Source: Pseudomonas sivasensis
Lineage (GTDB): Bacteria; Pseudomonadota; Gammaproteobacteria; Pseudomonadales; Pseudomonadaceae
Direction of reading: 5' to 3'
NCBI RefSeq assembly: GCF_013778505.1
Contig: NZ_JAAOWU010000006.1
Coordinates: forward strand, 62,001-126,000
DNA length: 64,000 bases
Under the pieces are notes generated by a model that did not search any database, was not told the DNA's origin, and worked only from the letters and a program-made list of their open reading frames with translations. The first letter of the stretch is position 1; each line of letters starts with the position of its first letter. Made by a program: the position numbers and the translations under genes. Positions 1 through 10,189 of this stretch are shown here, in pieces.

Positions 1-191
1 CCCTGTTTCACCACGACCCCGCCCCCCCTTAGCGCCCTCATGTTTAGCTGAACCCTGGCTGTCTGGCTGTCAAATAAACGAATTTTCGACTTCCCCTTCA
101 TACCTTTCCTACATATTTGAGCTTAATCTTAAATACGGAAGTTCAAGGCGATATTCACATTCTTGAACTAACCTCTTGATTAGATTTCGAT

Positions 192-208
192 TTTTAGCGG
201 TTCTTAAC
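192..208 (+). promoter_or_regulatory. possible PmrA-type box upstream of arnC
   Basis: Two half-sites, TTTTAG and CTTAAC, are separated by exactly five bases, 78 bases before the arnC start. The enteric PmrA consensus is YTTAAK-N5-YTTAAK; each half here differs from it at one position. PmrA/PmrB control of arn operons is established in several Gram-negatives, so a site here would make sense. The match is imperfect and no -10 box is convincing (TATCCA near 225 is a candidate), so this is a suggestion only. Confidence 0.3.
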
Positions 209-285
209 CGTTGCACGGCGTTTGTATCCAATGATTGCGGGCGTTTTCACGCGCCACGCTGCTCCAACCCCGAGGTCATAAATCT

Positions 286-1317
286 TTGAAACCCTACCCT
301 ATTCATCGCGTGTCGATCGTTATCCCGGTCTACAACGAAGAAGAAAGCCTGCCTGAATTGCTGCGTCGCACCACCGCGGCGTGCAGGCAACTGGCCTACG
401 AATACGAAATCATCCTGGTGGATGACGGTAGCCGTGACAACTCGGCCCAACTGCTGGAAGACGCTGCCGCAGAAGACGGCAGCAACGTGGTGGCTGTGAT
501 CCTCAACCGCAACTACGGCCAGCATGCCGCGATCATGGCGGGTTTCGAACAGTGCCAGGGCGAAGTGGTGATTACCCTCGATGCCGACCTGCAGAACCCT
601 CCCGAAGAAATCCCGCGCCTGGTGGAGCAAGCCGCCCTCGGCTACGACGTCGTCGCCACCGTGCGCAACAATCGCCAGGACTCGGCGTTTCGCCGCTGGC
701 CGTCACGCCTGATCAACCTTGCCGTGCAGCGCTCTACCGGCGTGGCCATGACGGACTACGGCTGCATGCTGCGCGCTTACCGCCGCACCATCGTCGACGC
801 CATGCTCGCCTGCCGCGAGCGCAGCACCTTTATCCCGATCCTCGCCAACGGCTTCGCCCGCCACACCACGGAAATCCTGGTGCACCACGCCGAGCGCGAA
901 CACGGTGAGTCCAAATACAGCGCCATGCGCCTGATCAGCCTGATGTTCGACCTGCTGACCTGCATGACCACCACGCCGCTGCGCCTGCTGTCTATTGTCG
1001 GCTTCAGCCTGGCGGCCCTGGGCATGCTGTTTGCCTTCGCGCTGATCGTTCTGCGCCTGGCCTTCGGTGCCGACTGGGCGGGCGACGGCCTGTTCGTGCT
1101 GTTCGCGGTGCTGTTCGTCTTCACCGGTGGCCAGTTCATCGGCATGGGCCTTTTGGGTGAATACCTGGGCCGCATGTACAGCGATGTGCGCGCCCGCCCA
1201 CGCTTCTTTATCGAAAAAGTGCTGCGCAACCAACCGGCAGCACCGGCTCCTGTGGTCGTCGTTGACGGCCTGGTGTCTTCCCATACTTCCACTTCCGCCG
1301 ATCAGGTTCAGTCATGA
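286..1317 (+). CDS. arnC: undecaprenyl-phosphate 4-deoxy-4-formamido-L-arabinose transferase
   Basis: Inner-membrane GT-A glycosyltransferase that moves formyl-L-Ara4N from UDP to undecaprenyl phosphate in the lipid A modification pathway. An N-terminal GT2 fold starts with [13 protein letters not shown] and carries the metal-binding [10 protein letters not shown] segment; two membrane helices lie near the C-terminus. The start chosen is TTG at 286, giving MKPYPIH..., the usual family N-terminus, with GAGG about ten bases upstream. The frame stays open back to 235, but that extension matches nothing in the family. Length is 343 residues, normal for ArnC. Its ATGA overlap with arnA indicates translational coupling. 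No arnB is visible upstream. Confidence 0.95.
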   Translation: MKPYPIHRVSIVIPVYNEEESLPELLRRTTAACRQLAYEYEIILVDDGSRDNSAQLLEDAAAEDGSNVVAVILNRNYGQHAAIMAGFEQCQGEVVITLDADLQNPPEEIPRLVEQAALGYDVVATVRNNRQDSAFRRWPSRLINLAVQRSTGVAMTDYGCMLRAYRRTIVDAMLACRERSTFIPILANGFARHTTEILVHHAEREHGESKYSAMRLISLMFDLLTCMTTTPLRLLSIVGFSLAALGMLFAFALIVLRLAFGADWAGDGLFVLFAVLFVFTGGQFIGMGLLGEYLGRMYSDVRARPRFFIEKVLRNQPAAPAPVVVVDGLVSSHTSTSADQVQS

Positions 1318-3305
1318 GTTCAAAAGCTGTTGTATTCGCGTACCACGATATTGGTTGTGCAGGCATTGAAGCGCTGCTCAATACCGGCTACGAAATTGCT
1401 GCTGTGTTTACCCATGCCGACGACCCCAAGGAAAACAACTTCTACGGCTCCGTTGCCCAACTGTGCGCCCGCAACGGTATCCCGGTGCATGCGCCAGAGG
1501 ACGCCAACCACCCTCTGTGGATTGAGCGCATCGCCAAGCTGAACCCGGATTACATTTTCTCTTTCTACTACCGCAACCTGCTGAGCGAGCCGCTGCTGGC
1601 CACCGCCCGTAAAGGTGCGTTCAACCTGCACGGTTCGTTGCTGCCCAAGTACCGTGGCCGCGCGCCGGCCAACTGGGTGCTGGTCAACGGCGAAACCGAA
1701 ACCGGCGTGACCCTGCACCGCATGGTCAAGCGTGCGGATGCCGGCGCGATCCTCGCCCAGCAAAAAGTCACCATCGAGCGTAGCGACACCGGCCTGACCC
1801 TGCATGCCAAGCTGCGTGAAGCCGCCAGCAACCTGCTGCGTGATGTCCTGCCGCAACTGGCCGAAGGCAAGCTGACTGAAACCGCACAAGATGAAAGCCA
1901 AGCCACTTACTTCGGTCGCCGCACGGCCGCAGACGGCAAGCTGGACTGGAAACATCCGGCTGAAACCCTGTTCAACCTGGTTCGCGCCGTGACTCAACCG
2001 TATCCAGGCGCATTCTGTGCCGTGGGCGAACACAAGCTGATCGTGTGGCAAGCCGAGGTGGTCAAGGGCAACGAAGGCCTGGCACCGGGCCGGGTGATCA
2101 GCGTCAACCCGCTGCGCATCGCCTGTGGCGAGGACTCCCTGGTGGTCAAGTTCGGCCAGCGCAACGACAACGGCCTGTACCTGGCCGGCCCTTCCCTGGC
2201 CAACGAACTGGGCCTGGTCGACGGCTCCGTGCTGCGCGGTGCCGAATCCGGCCGCAAGCCACGCCGTACCCGCGTGCTGATCCTGGGCGTGAACGGTTTT
2301 ATCGGTAACCATCTGTCCGAGCGCCTGCTGCGTGACGACCGTTATGAAGTCTACGGCCTGGACATCGGCTCCGACGCCATTGAGCGCCTGCGCAGCCACC
2401 CGAACTTCCATTACGTCGAAGGCGACATCAGCATCCACACCGAGTGGATCGAATACCACATCAAGAAGTGCGACGTGGTCCTGCCGCTGGTGGCCATCGC
2501 CACGCCGATCGAATACACCCGTAACCCGCTGCGCGTGTTCGAGTTGGACTTCGAAGAAAACCTCAAGCTGGTGCGCTACTGCGTCAAGTACAACAAGCGC
2601 GTGATCTTCCCGTCGACCTCTGAAGTCTATGGCATGTGCCAGGACCAGTATTTCGACGAAGACACTTCCAACCTGGTGGTTGGCCCGGTCAACAAACAAC
2701 GCTGGATCTACTCGGTCTCCAAGCAACTGCTGGACCGCGTGATCTGGGCCTACGGCGCCAAGGGCCTGAACTTCACGCTGTTCCGTCCGTTCAACTGGAT
2801 GGGCCCACGCCTCGACCGCCTGGATTCGGCCCGTATCGGCAGCTCCCGTGCTATCACCCAACTGATCCTGAACCTGGTGGAAGGCACGCCGATCCGCCTG
2901 TTCGATGGTGGCGAGCAGAAACGCTGCTTCACCGACATCGCCGACGGTATCGAAGCCCTGGCCCGCATCATTGATAACGACAACGATGCCTGCAACGGCC
3001 AGATCATCAACATCGGTAACCCGGAAAACGAAGCCAGCATCCGCCAGTTGGGCGAAGAGCTGCTGCGTCAGTTCGAAGCGCACCCGCTGCGCAGCAACTT
3101 CCCGCCGTTCGCCGGTTTCCGCGATGTGGAGAGCAAGGCGTTCTACGGCACCGGTTACCAAGACGTGGCACACCGCAAGCCAAGCATCGAAAACGCCAAG
3201 CGCCTGCTGAACTGGGAGCCGACCGTGGAGATGAGCGAAACCATCGGCAACACGCTGGACTTCTTCCTGCGCGAGGCCATGCTCGAAATCGCGGATAAGC
3301 GCTAA
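1314..3305 (+). CDS. arnA: bifunctional UDP-L-Ara4N formyltransferase / UDP-glucuronate oxidative decarboxylase
   Basis: Cytoplasmic two-domain enzyme of 663 residues. The N-terminal domain (about 1-300) is a formyltransferase with the [13 protein letters not shown] motif (H106 as catalytic His). The C-terminal domain (about 315-663) is an SDR-type decarboxylase with [10 protein letters not shown] for NAD binding, PSTSEVYG and the YSVSK catalytic Tyr/Lys. It converts UDP-glucuronate to UDP-4-ketopentose and later formylates UDP-L-Ara4N; the intervening transamination needs ArnB, which is not next to it. It overlaps arnC by four bases and arnD by one (TAATG). Confidence 0.97.
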   Translation: MSSKAVVFAYHDIGCAGIEALLNTGYEIAAVFTHADDPKENNFYGSVAQLCARNGIPVHAPEDANHPLWIERIAKLNPDYIFSFYYRNLLSEPLLATARKGAFNLHGSLLPKYRGRAPANWVLVNGETETGVTLHRMVKRADAGAILAQQKVTIERSDTGLTLHAKLREAASNLLRDVLPQLAEGKLTETAQDESQATYFGRRTAADGKLDWKHPAETLFNLVRAVTQPYPGAFCAVGEHKLIVWQAEVVKGNEGLAPGRVISVNPLRIACGEDSLVVKFGQRNDNGLYLAGPSLANELGLVDGSVLRGAESGRKPRRTRVLILGVNGFIGNHLSERLLRDDRYEVYGLDIGSDAIERLRSHPNFHYVEGDISIHTEWIEYHIKKCDVVLPLVAIATPIEYTRNPLRVFELDFEENLKLVRYCVKYNKRVIFPSTSEVYGMCQDQYFDEDTSNLVVGPVNKQRWIYSVSKQLLDRVIWAYGAKGLNFTLFRPFNWMGPRLDRLDSARIGSSRAITQLILNLVEGTPIRLFDGGEQKRCFTDIADGIEALARIIDNDNDACNGQIINIGNPENEASIRQLGEELLRQFEAHPLRSNFPPFAGFRDVESKAFYGTGYQDVAHRKPSIENAKRLLNWEPTVEMSETIGNTLDFFLREAMLEIADKR

Positions 3306-4189
3306 TGCAGGCAGGTCTTCGCATTGACGTCGATACCTATCGGGGCACCCGTGAAGGTGTGCCACGGTTGCTCGAATCCCTGGACGAGGCCGGGGTAAAA
3401 GCGACGTTCTTCTTCAGTGTCGGGCCGGACAACATGGGGCGCCACTTGTGGCGCCTGATCCGCCCGCAATTCCTGTGGAAGATGCTGCGTTCCAACGCTG
3501 CCGGCCTGTACGGCTGGGACATCCTGCTCGCCGGCACTGCCTGGCCGGGCAAGCCGATCGGCCGTGACTTGGGGCACTTGATGCGCCAGGCCAAGGCCGC
3601 CGGTCACGAAGTCGGCCTGCACGCCTGGGATCACCATGGCTGGCAGGCCAACACCGGACGGTGGAGCGATGCACAACTGGTCGAGCAAATTCGGCGCGGC
3701 GTGGAGACCCTGAGCGACATCCTGGGCGAACGCATCGACTGTTCGGCGGCCGCCGGTTGGCGTGCCGACGAGCGTGTGGTGCAAGCCAAGCAAGGTTTCA
3801 ACTTTCGCTACAACAGCGATTGCCGGGGTACCAGCCTGTTTCGGCCGACATTGGCCGATGGCAGCGCAGGTACGCCACAAATTCCGGTGGACCTGCCGAC
3901 CTTCGACGAAGTCGTAGGGCCGGTGGTGGCCGCCAAAGACTTCAATAGCTTCATTCTTGACCGGTTTGCCGAGTCGAAGCTCAACGTCTACACGATCCAC
4001 GCAGAAGTAGAAGGGATTCTGATGGCCAACGATTTTCGCCAGTTGCTTGCCCAGGCAGGGCAGCGCGGCATCGATTTCAAACCGCTGGGTGACTTGTTGC
4101 CTGCGGACCTGACCACCCTGCCCCAGCAACAGTTGGTGCGCGGCGCATTGAGCGGCCGTGAGGGTTGGCTTGGAGTGCAGCAGGCATGA
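3305..4189 (+). CDS. arnD: 4-deoxy-4-formamido-L-arabinose-phosphoundecaprenol deformylase
   Basis: NodB-type polysaccharide deacetylase family member, 294 residues, which removes the formyl group from undecaprenyl-phosphate-L-Ara4FN so that the lipid-linked sugar can be flipped. The first metal-binding motif is visible as [11 protein letters not shown] at the N-terminus and a second as [12 protein letters not shown] around residue 105. No signal peptide is seen. It starts on the last base of the arnA stop and overlaps arnT by ATGA, so it sits in the middle of a tightly coupled chain. Confidence 0.95.
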   Translation: MQAGLRIDVDTYRGTREGVPRLLESLDEAGVKATFFFSVGPDNMGRHLWRLIRPQFLWKMLRSNAAGLYGWDILLAGTAWPGKPIGRDLGHLMRQAKAAGHEVGLHAWDHHGWQANTGRWSDAQLVEQIRRGVETLSDILGERIDCSAAAGWRADERVVQAKQGFNFRYNSDCRGTSLFRPTLADGSAGTPQIPVDLPTFDEVVGPVVAAKDFNSFILDRFAESKLNVYTIHAEVEGILMANDFRQLLAQAGQRGIDFKPLGDLLPADLTTLPQQQLVRGALSGREGWLGVQQA

Positions 4190-5841
4190 TTCGGCGTTGG
4201 GCCTTGCCCCTGCTCCTGTTAGCGTTTGGCGTGTTTTACCTGCTGCCGCTGGCCACCCATGGCCTGTGGATTCCTGATGAAACCCGCTACGCACAGATCA
4301 GCCAGGAAATGCTGCTGACCGGCAAGTGGGCTTCGCCGCACTTCATGGGGATTCGCTATTTCGAAAAGCCGGCTGCCGGTTACTGGATGATCGCGCTCGG
4401 CCAGGCGATCTTCGGGCAAAACCTGTTTGGTGTGCGCTTCGCCTCGGCGTTGAGCACCGGTTTGAGCATCCTGCTGGTGTACCTGGTGTCACGCCGGCTG
4501 TGGAATGACCCGCAAAAGAGCCTGGTCAGCACCGTGCTGTACATGAGCTTTGTCAGCGTCGCGGCCTTGGGCGGTTATGCCAACCTCGATCCGCAGTTCA
4601 CCTTCTGGGTCAACCTGACCGGCGTTGCCCTGTGGTTCTGCTTCGACAGCACCTCCCGCAACGGCCGCCTGGGATCCTGGGCGCTGCTGGGTTTCGCCTG
4701 TGGCATGGGCTTTATGACCAAGGGATTCCTGGCGTGGCTGTTGCCGGTGTTGATCGCCCTGCCCTACGCGATCTGGCAGAAGCGCTTTCGCGAACTGCTC
4801 GGTTATGGGCTGGTGGCCGTGGTTGTCGCCATTGCAGTGAGCCTGCCGTGGGCACTGGCCGTGCATCTGCAAGAACCGGACTATTGGAATTTCTTCTTCT
4901 GGCACGAGCATATCCAGCGTTTTGCCGGCGAGGATGCCCAGCACGCCGAGCCTTTCTGGTATTACCTACCGCTGCTGGTCGCGTTCAGCCTGCCGTGGGT
5001 CGCACTGCTGCCGTCCACCCTGAAACAGGCGTGGCAGGAAAAACGTGCAGCGAAAACTGCCTTCCTGCTGCTGTGGCTGCTGATGCCGCTGGCGTTTTTC
5101 AGTCTGGCCAAGGGCAAGTTGCCCTCCTACATCATGCCGTGCCTGTTGCCGCTGGCGCTGCTGATGGGCTCGACACTGGCGGACAAACTCGCCGCAGGCC
5201 GCGGCCGTGTCGTGCGTATCAACGGTTGGCTGAACCTGGTGATTGGCGTCGCGGCGTTACTGGCGCTGACGTGGTTTCAACTGAAGAAGCCCGTCTACGA
5301 ACACGGTCAGGAAACCCTCAGCCTGGTGCTGGTGTTTGTCTTCCTGTTCGGCTGGATCATCGCCAACCTGCTGCAAGCGTCACGCCCGCTGCGCTTGTGG
5401 GCAGCGCCGGTAGTCGGCAGTTGGTTGCTGGTGGCGTTGGTCCCGGCCGCACTGCCCCATTCGGTGGTTTACAACAAGACTCCGGACCAGTTCATCATCG
5501 ATCACCTCCAGGAGCTGAGCCAGACCAGCGCGTTGCTGAGCAATGACCTGGGCGCAGCCTCCGCCTTGGCCTGGCGCGTCAAGCGCCCGGACGTGACCCT
5601 CTATAACACCGTCGGCGAAGTGAAATATGGCTTGGCCTTCGACGATGCGGCCCATCACAAGGTCGACACCACACAGGTCCAGCAGTGGATGAGCGACGCA
5701 CGTAAACACGGCGCCGTCGGGGTGGTCATGCGTGTGAAGGGTGACGACGAAATCGCCGAGGTGGACTTGCTGCCCAAAGACGGCAAGCGCTACGAGCAAG
5801 GCAACATCGTGATCCTGGTGTTCCCGCAGGTTGCGCCATGA
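4186..5841 (+). CDS. arnT: lipid A 4-amino-4-deoxy-L-arabinosyltransferase
   Basis: Polytopic inner-membrane GT83 (PMT-like) enzyme that transfers L-Ara4N from undecaprenyl phosphate to lipid A phosphates on the periplasmic face, giving resistance to polymyxins. The first periplasmic loop contains [10 protein letters not shown], the acidic DE motif of the family, followed by a dozen or so hydrophobic segments and a soluble C-terminal part. The start at 4186 (MIRRWALPL) is set by the ATGA overlap with arnD; the frame is open from 4165 but that would lengthen the overlap without a better ribosome site. 551 residues, usual for ArnT. Confidence 0.96.
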   Translation: MIRRWALPLLLLAFGVFYLLPLATHGLWIPDETRYAQISQEMLLTGKWASPHFMGIRYFEKPAAGYWMIALGQAIFGQNLFGVRFASALSTGLSILLVYLVSRRLWNDPQKSLVSTVLYMSFVSVAALGGYANLDPQFTFWVNLTGVALWFCFDSTSRNGRLGSWALLGFACGMGFMTKGFLAWLLPVLIALPYAIWQKRFRELLGYGLVAVVVAIAVSLPWALAVHLQEPDYWNFFFWHEHIQRFAGEDAQHAEPFWYYLPLLVAFSLPWVALLPSTLKQAWQEKRAAKTAFLLLWLLMPLAFFSLAKGKLPSYIMPCLLPLALLMGSTLADKLAAGRGRVVRINGWLNLVIGVAALLALTWFQLKKPVYEHGQETLSLVLVFVFLFGWIIANLLQASRPLRLWAAPVVGSWLLVALVPAALPHSVVYNKTPDQFIIDHLQELSQTSALLSNDLGAASALAWRVKRPDVTLYNTVGEVKYGLAFDDAAHHKVDTTQVQQWMSDARKHGAVGVVMRVKGDDEIAEVDLLPKDGKRYEQGNIVILVFPQVAP

Positions 5842-6185
5842 TCACGCTGTGCCTGTTATTGGCCGCCTGCCTGCTGACATGCATGGGCCAGGTTTCGCAA
5901 AAATTCGCCGTGGAAAGCTGGCGCGACCAGCCCGACGGTTGGGCGCTGAAGCTGCGCTCGCTGTGGCTGTGGTCGGCCCTGCTGTGCCTGGGTTTTGGTT
6001 TGCTGGTGTGGTTGCTGGTGTTGCAGCGCCTGGAAGTCGGTATCGCCTACCCGATGCTCAGCCTCAATTTTGTCCTGGTCACGCTGGTGGCGCGCTTTGT
6101 GTTCAAGGAACACATCGACACACGGCATTGGCTGGGTGTCGTGCTGGTGATTGCCGGTGTGGTGCTGTTGGGGCGCCAGGTATGA
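5838..6185 (+). CDS. arnE: 4-amino-4-deoxy-L-arabinose-phosphoundecaprenol flippase subunit ArnE
   Basis: Small multidrug-resistance-like membrane protein of 115 residues with four predicted helices. With ArnF it forms the flippase that moves undecaprenyl-phosphate-Ara4N across the inner membrane to ArnT. The first helix has the [15 protein letters not shown] pattern typical of the family and the third contains the [14 protein letters not shown] segment. It overlaps arnT and arnF by four bases each, in keeping with assembly of a heterodimer from neighbouring genes. Confidence 0.93.
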   Translation: MITLCLLLAACLLTCMGQVSQKFAVESWRDQPDGWALKLRSLWLWSALLCLGFGLLVWLLVLQRLEVGIAYPMLSLNFVLVTLVARFVFKEHIDTRHWLGVVLVIAGVVLLGRQV

Positions 6186-6595
6186 GCCGCGTGCGTGGTT
6201 TTGCCCTGGCCCTGGGCAGCGTTGGCCTGGTCAGCGCCGCCCAATTGGGCATGCGCTGGAGCATGACGCGCCTGCCCTTGCCCACCGAATGGCTGGCGGC
6301 GTTGAACAGCAACGCCATCGACTTCGCTGCGTTGGGCGTGGTGAGCCTGGCGATCTTCGCCTACGCGCTGTCGATGCTCTGCTGGCTCGGCGCGCTCAAG
6401 CACCTGCCCCTTGGCCGCGCCTATTCATTGCTCAGCATCAGCTATGCGCTGGTGTACCTGTTGGCCGCCAGCTTGCCGGTGTTCAACGAACATTTTTCCG
6501 TTTCAAAAACCCTGGGGGTGGCGCTTGTCATCCTCGGTGTGCTGATCATCAACTCTCGTCGTGCCAGTGCTACTCGTCCCAGGAATGCCCCATGA
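6182..6595 (+). CDS. arnF: 4-amino-4-deoxy-L-arabinose-phosphoundecaprenol flippase subunit ArnF
   Basis: Second subunit of the Ara4N-lipid flippase, 137 residues and four hydrophobic segments, with [18 protein letters not shown] matching the EamA/SMR core. The start [12 protein letters not shown] at 6182 is fixed by the ATGA overlap with arnE. The same frame is open far upstream, from 5831, but that part lies across arnE and is not real. It overlaps ugd by four bases. Confidence 0.92.
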   Translation: MSRVRGFALALGSVGLVSAAQLGMRWSMTRLPLPTEWLAALNSNAIDFAALGVVSLAIFAYALSMLCWLGALKHLPLGRAYSLLSISYALVYLLAASLPVFNEHFSVSKTLGVALVILGVLIINSRRASATRPRNAP

Positions 6596-7971
6596 AAATC
6601 AGTGTATTTGGTAGTGGTTACGTCGGCCTGGTACAGGCCACCGTATTAGCCGAAGTCGGTCACGATGTGATCTGCATGGACGTCGATCAAAACAAGGTCA
6701 AGCTGCTGCAGCAAGGCCATGTGAGTATCTTCGAACCGGGACTGGCCGCCATGGTCAAGGAGAACCTGGAAAGCGGCCGCCTGAATTTCACTTTCGATGA
6801 GAAGCTCGCCGTCGAACACGGTGAAGTGCTGTTCATCGCCGTCGGCACGCCGTCGGATGAAGATGGCTCGGCCGACTTGAAGTACGTGCTGTCGGTGGGC
6901 GACGCCGTGGCCCGTCATCGAGTGGCCCCGGTAATCCTGGTTGAAAAGTCCACGGTCCCCGTGGGCACCGGCGACACCCTGCGCGCCCATATCGAAAAAG
7001 CCCTGCACGTCGCTGGCCGGCACCTGGAGTTCGATATCGTCTCCAACCCGGAATTCCTCAAGGAAGGCTCGGCGGTTGCCGACTGTCGCCGTCCGGATCG
7101 CATCATCATCGGCTGTGAGCGCGAAGAAGTGCGCGAGGTGATGCGCGATCTGTACGCGCCGTTCAACCGCAACCACGACCGCATCATCTTCATGGACCTG
7201 CGCAGCGCCGAGCTGACCAAGTACGCCGCCAACTGCATGCTGGCCACCAAGATCAGCTTTATCAACCAGATCGCCGAGCTGGCCGAGCACCTGGGGGCGG
7301 ATATCGAAGCCGTGCGCCTGGGCATCGGTGCCGACTCGCGCATCGGCTATCACTTTATCTACCCCGGTTGCGGTTACGGCGGTTCATGTTTTCCCAAAGA
7401 CATGCGCGCCTTGATCCACAGCGCCAAACAGGCCAACTGCTCCAGCGACCTGTTGGAAGCCGTAGAAGCGATCAACCAACGCCAGAAGAGCAAGCTGTTC
7501 GAGCGCGTCAATGCGTTCTTCCAAGGCAATCTGCGCGGCAAGACCTTCGCCCTGTGGGGCCTTGCGTTCAAGCCCAACACCGACGACATGCGCGATGCAC
7601 CCAGCCGCGTGCTGATGGAAGCGCTGTGGGCTGCCGGCGCCAACGTGCGCGCGTTCGACCCGGAAGCCATGCAGGAAACCCAGCGCCTCTACGGTGACGA
7701 AGAACGGCTGATGCTGATGGGCACGCCGGAGTCCACTCTGGTTGGCGCCGATGCGCTGATCGTGTGCACCGAGTGGCAGCAGTTCAAAGCCCCCGATTTC
7801 GACCTGATCCACCAGCGCCTGAAAACCCCGGTGATCTTCGATGGCCGCAACCTGTATGACGGCGAGCGCCTGTCGCGCAAGGGCTTCCAATACTTCCCGA
7901 TAGGGCGAGGCGACTCATGTCAGTTGCCGATTCCGCAGCAGCAGTGGGTGCCACAGGTCGTGGAAGCCTGA
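6592..7971 (+). CDS. ugd: UDP-glucose 6-dehydrogenase
   Basis: NAD-dependent enzyme of 459 residues that oxidises UDP-glucose to UDP-glucuronate, the precursor used by ArnA. The N-terminal Rossmann motif is VFGSGYVGL; the catalytic Cys lies in [14 protein letters not shown], and the UDP-binding C-terminal domain begins after [13 protein letters not shown]. The start is [12 protein letters not shown] at 6592, overlapping arnF by ATGA; the open frame back to 6151 is an overlap with arnF. Its place in the operon supplies substrate to the pathway. Confidence 0.97.
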   Translation: MKISVFGSGYVGLVQATVLAEVGHDVICMDVDQNKVKLLQQGHVSIFEPGLAAMVKENLESGRLNFTFDEKLAVEHGEVLFIAVGTPSDEDGSADLKYVLSVGDAVARHRVAPVILVEKSTVPVGTGDTLRAHIEKALHVAGRHLEFDIVSNPEFLKEGSAVADCRRPDRIIIGCEREEVREVMRDLYAPFNRNHDRIIFMDLRSAELTKYAANCMLATKISFINQIAELAEHLGADIEAVRLGIGADSRIGYHFIYPGCGYGGSCFPKDMRALIHSAKQANCSSDLLEAVEAINQRQKSKLFERVNAFFQGNLRGKTFALWGLAFKPNTDDMRDAPSRVLMEALWAAGANVRAFDPEAMQETQRLYGDEERLMLMGTPESTLVGADALIVCTEWQQFKAPDFDLIHQRLKTPVIFDGRNLYDGERLSRKGFQYFPIGRGDSCQLPIPQQQWVPQVVEA

Positions 7972-7974
7972 TAC

Positions 7975-9597
7975 GTGAACACAGCCCGACCGCCTTTGCT
8001 GAGTGCCACGATCCGCCGCCAATCCCTCTGCCTGGGATTGCTGGCGCTGTTGCTGTTTATCGCCGGCAGTTGGCACCAGGCGATTATCGGTTTCGACTCA
8101 CGCTTCGTGCTGTTCGCCCAGGAAATGCTGCGCCATGGGCCGGGCTTTTTTCCCACCACTTACGGCCAGCCGTATGCTGATTATCTGGCCACCTCGACCC
8201 TGATGACCTGGCTGTTGTCGCTGCCCCTGGGCCAGGTCACCAGCCTCACGGCCTGGCTGCCCACTTCGATGGCCTCGGCACTGATCGTCATCCTGGTGTA
8301 TCGCCTCACGGCGCCCTACTCCCAGCGCTGGGGCTTGTTGAGCATTGCGGTGCTGCTGTTGAGCACCACCTTTATCAGCGAAACCCGCGCCGTGTCCCTG
8401 GACCAGATGCTCGCCGCGATCACCTTGACGGTGTTTTATCTGGGTTACGCCCATGATCATTTCTCTGCGGGTAAACGTCTGCACTGGCTGTTTCTGCTCT
8501 TGATCCTGGGGTTTGCGATACGCGGGCCAATTGGCCTGGTCGTGCCCACCGGTGTGCTGTGCAGCTATTACCTGATCAACCGGCAATGGCGCCAACTGCT
8601 CAGCTTCGGCCTCCTGGCGCTGGCGCTGCTGCTGGCCTGTGTCGGCCTGCTGTTGCTGATGGCCAAACTCAGTGGCGGTGAGCGTTTCATGCAGGACGTG
8701 ATCCGCATGCAGTTCCTCGGGCGCATGGATGGCAGCGAAGGCAGCAGCGGTGTGCTGTATTACTTCACCAGCTCCCTGGGTAATTACGCCTTGGCCTATC
8801 CCCTGGCGTTGCTAGCGCTGCTGGCAGTGGCAACCGGTGGGCGGCGCACGCCGGAGCCGGCCTTGCAATTGGTGCTGTACTGCGCCGCTGCCGGCTTGCT
8901 GGTGATGGTTGGCCTGTCGATTCCCCAGGCGAAAAAGGCGCGCTATGTACTGCCGATGCTGCCCATGGCGGCGATTATTGCGGCGTATCCCTTTTACGGC
9001 GCACGCGGGCGGCTTTTCGCCTGGCTGCGCGGCCTGATGCTGGGTCTATGGACGCTGCTGCCTACGCTGCTGATCGCCGGGCTGCTGTTCGTGCGCCCAC
9101 GTTATCCGGAACAACTGAGCCATCTGGGCTTGGTGCTGGGTGTGCTTGGTGCGCTGCAGGCATTGGCGCTGTTGACGTTGTTCGTCTCTCGTCTACGGCC
9201 GGTCGGGCCGGCCTTCACTGCGGTGTTGGCGGTGTGGGCTACCTATATCCTGGTGGTGGAACCGCTGGAGCGCAGTGTCTATGACACCCGCACATTTACC
9301 TTGAACGTTCATGAGCAGGTGATGCAGCAGCGTGCCCCCGTGGTCTTGCACGGTTTGGGCAAAGACGCCAAGGCCATCAAATACATGGTCAACCTCGACT
9401 GCGATCAGGTGCCGTTGTTTACCCAGCAAGCTGCTGACCTGACGCCGCTGCAAGGGCCAGCCTGGCTGGTGATGAGCGAAGAGGATTTCCGCGCGCTTAA
9501 AGATCCGCGCTTTGCCACGCTCACGCCGACCTTAACGGGTGAGTTCGATCGCAACACCTTTGTCCTGCTGTACCTGGCCAAACCCCCACAGCCTTGA
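7975..9597 (+). CDS. PMT/ArnT-like membrane glycosyltransferase downstream of ugd
   Basis: A 540-residue polytopic protein with a PMT_2-type N-terminus: one helix, then a loop with GFDSRFVLFAQEML in the place where ArnT has [14 protein letters not shown], then about ten helices and a short soluble tail. It starts with GTG three bases after the ugd stop, so it is almost certainly part of the arn transcript. The family suggests transfer of a sugar from a polyprenyl-phosphate donor to a periplasmic acceptor; the acceptor cannot be told. The acidic pair DE of ArnT reads DS here, which argues against simple redundancy with arnT. Confidence 0.8.
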   Translation: MNTARPPLLSATIRRQSLCLGLLALLLFIAGSWHQAIIGFDSRFVLFAQEMLRHGPGFFPTTYGQPYADYLATSTLMTWLLSLPLGQVTSLTAWLPTSMASALIVILVYRLTAPYSQRWGLLSIAVLLLSTTFISETRAVSLDQMLAAITLTVFYLGYAHDHFSAGKRLHWLFLLLILGFAIRGPIGLVVPTGVLCSYYLINRQWRQLLSFGLLALALLLACVGLLLLMAKLSGGERFMQDVIRMQFLGRMDGSEGSSGVLYYFTSSLGNYALAYPLALLALLAVATGGRRTPEPALQLVLYCAAAGLLVMVGLSIPQAKKARYVLPMLPMAAIIAAYPFYGARGRLFAWLRGLMLGLWTLLPTLLIAGLLFVRPRYPEQLSHLGLVLGVLGALQALALLTLFVSRLRPVGPAFTAVLAVWATYILVVEPLERSVYDTRTFTLNVHEQVMQQRAPVVLHGLGKDAKAIKYMVNLDCDQVPLFTQQAADLTPLQGPAWLVMSEEDFRALKDPRFATLTPTLTGEFDRNTFVLLYLAKPPQP

Positions 9598-9615
9598 GTC
9601 GACCCGGAAGAATCC

Positions 9616-9631
9616 TACGCAGCTATGCGTA
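9616..9631 (+). other. inverted repeat in the leader after the arn operon
   Basis: TACGCA and TGCGTA flank a four-base loop, 19 bases after the glycosyltransferase stop. There is no T-tract, so it is not a classic terminator. The rest of the 189-base gap holds further partial symmetries (GGCCATGTGG near 9683 against CCACAGGCC near 9711) and the ribosome site of the next small gene. Whether it ends the arn transcript or structures the leader is not clear. Confidence 0.3.
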
Positions 9632-9786
9632 ATGGCTGGTGTCATTTCACTTTCCGGGGGTTGAAACCCAACTGTAAACTCGATGGCCATGTGGGGTAGG
9701 TCTTTACCGCCACAGGCCATGGAACACAACAAGGACGTTAAGAGCGGCAGCCATCACTGCGGCTCACTTCGCGAGAGGACAATGCC

Positions 9787-10026
9787 GTGCCAAATGATCG
9801 TTTACCTGATACTCCTGCTGCCTTGATCCGGGATGAAGTGCATATCGGCTACCTACCCATTCCGCCGTTGGATCGACTGATGTCGCTACGCAACGCTCTG
9901 GTGGCACTCAAAGGTCCCCTCTCTGGCGAGCCAGGGCTCCTGGAAAACCTGCAAAAGCATATGTTCAACGAAGAGACCGATATCCGCGTATTGGGCAAAC
10001 TGAACACCGCGTACATTCCCCTTTGA
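9787..10026 (+). CDS. small conserved-looking hypothetical protein, 79 aa
   Basis: Begins with GTG, preceded at good distance by GAGAGGA. It encodes a 79-residue soluble, slightly acidic protein with no signal peptide, no Cys and no membrane helix; a Leu-rich middle (PPLDRLMSLRNALVAL) suggests a helical fold. I do not recognise the family. It stands alone between the arn operon and the HPP gene, so the context gives no function. The good ribosome site and a coding-like composition are the reasons for calling it. Confidence 0.6.
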   Translation: MPNDRLPDTPAALIRDEVHIGYLPIPPLDRLMSLRNALVALKGPLSGEPGLLENLQKHMFNEETDIRVLGKLNTAYIPL

Positions 10027-10033
10027 TGAAACG

Positions 10034-10064
10034 GGTTTTAATTCAATATTTATGCATTAAAACC
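10034..10064. repeat. AT-rich perfect inverted repeat
   Basis: GGTTTTAAT and ATTAAAACC are exact reverse complements of nine bases, separated by 13 AT-rich bases, starting eight bases after the stop of the 79-residue gene. TATGCAT occurs inside and again just downstream (10072-10078). It could be a weak terminator, an operator or part of the promoter of the HPP gene. Confidence 0.5.
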
Positions 10065-10143
10065 TCATTAATATGCATTGGCGCCGATAATCGAGGCGCG
10101 GCACACTGCGCAGGTTCCTCCCCCAAATGCAGGAACGTTCAAA

Positions 10144-10178
10144 GGGCTTTTCCGGGAAACCAGACAAGCCTTTTTTTT
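10144..10178 (+). terminator. possible Rho-independent terminator before the HPP gene
   Basis: GGCTT and AAGCC flank a 16-base loop that itself contains TTCC-G-GGAA, and are followed by a run of eight T. It would end transcription coming from 9787. It lies inside the longest open frame of the following gene, which argues that translation of that gene starts after it. Confidence 0.45.
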
Positions 10179-10189
10179 GCCCGCCGTTT

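Noticed and set aside
1..285. C-terminal part of arnB
   Set aside because: The frames are all closed by stops and the residues in the longest open one do not look like an aminotransferase end.
1320..3365. Long open frame (681 residues) antisense to arnA
   Set aside because: It mirrors a certain gene in GC-rich DNA, has skewed His/Gln/Val composition and no recognisable domain or ribosome site.
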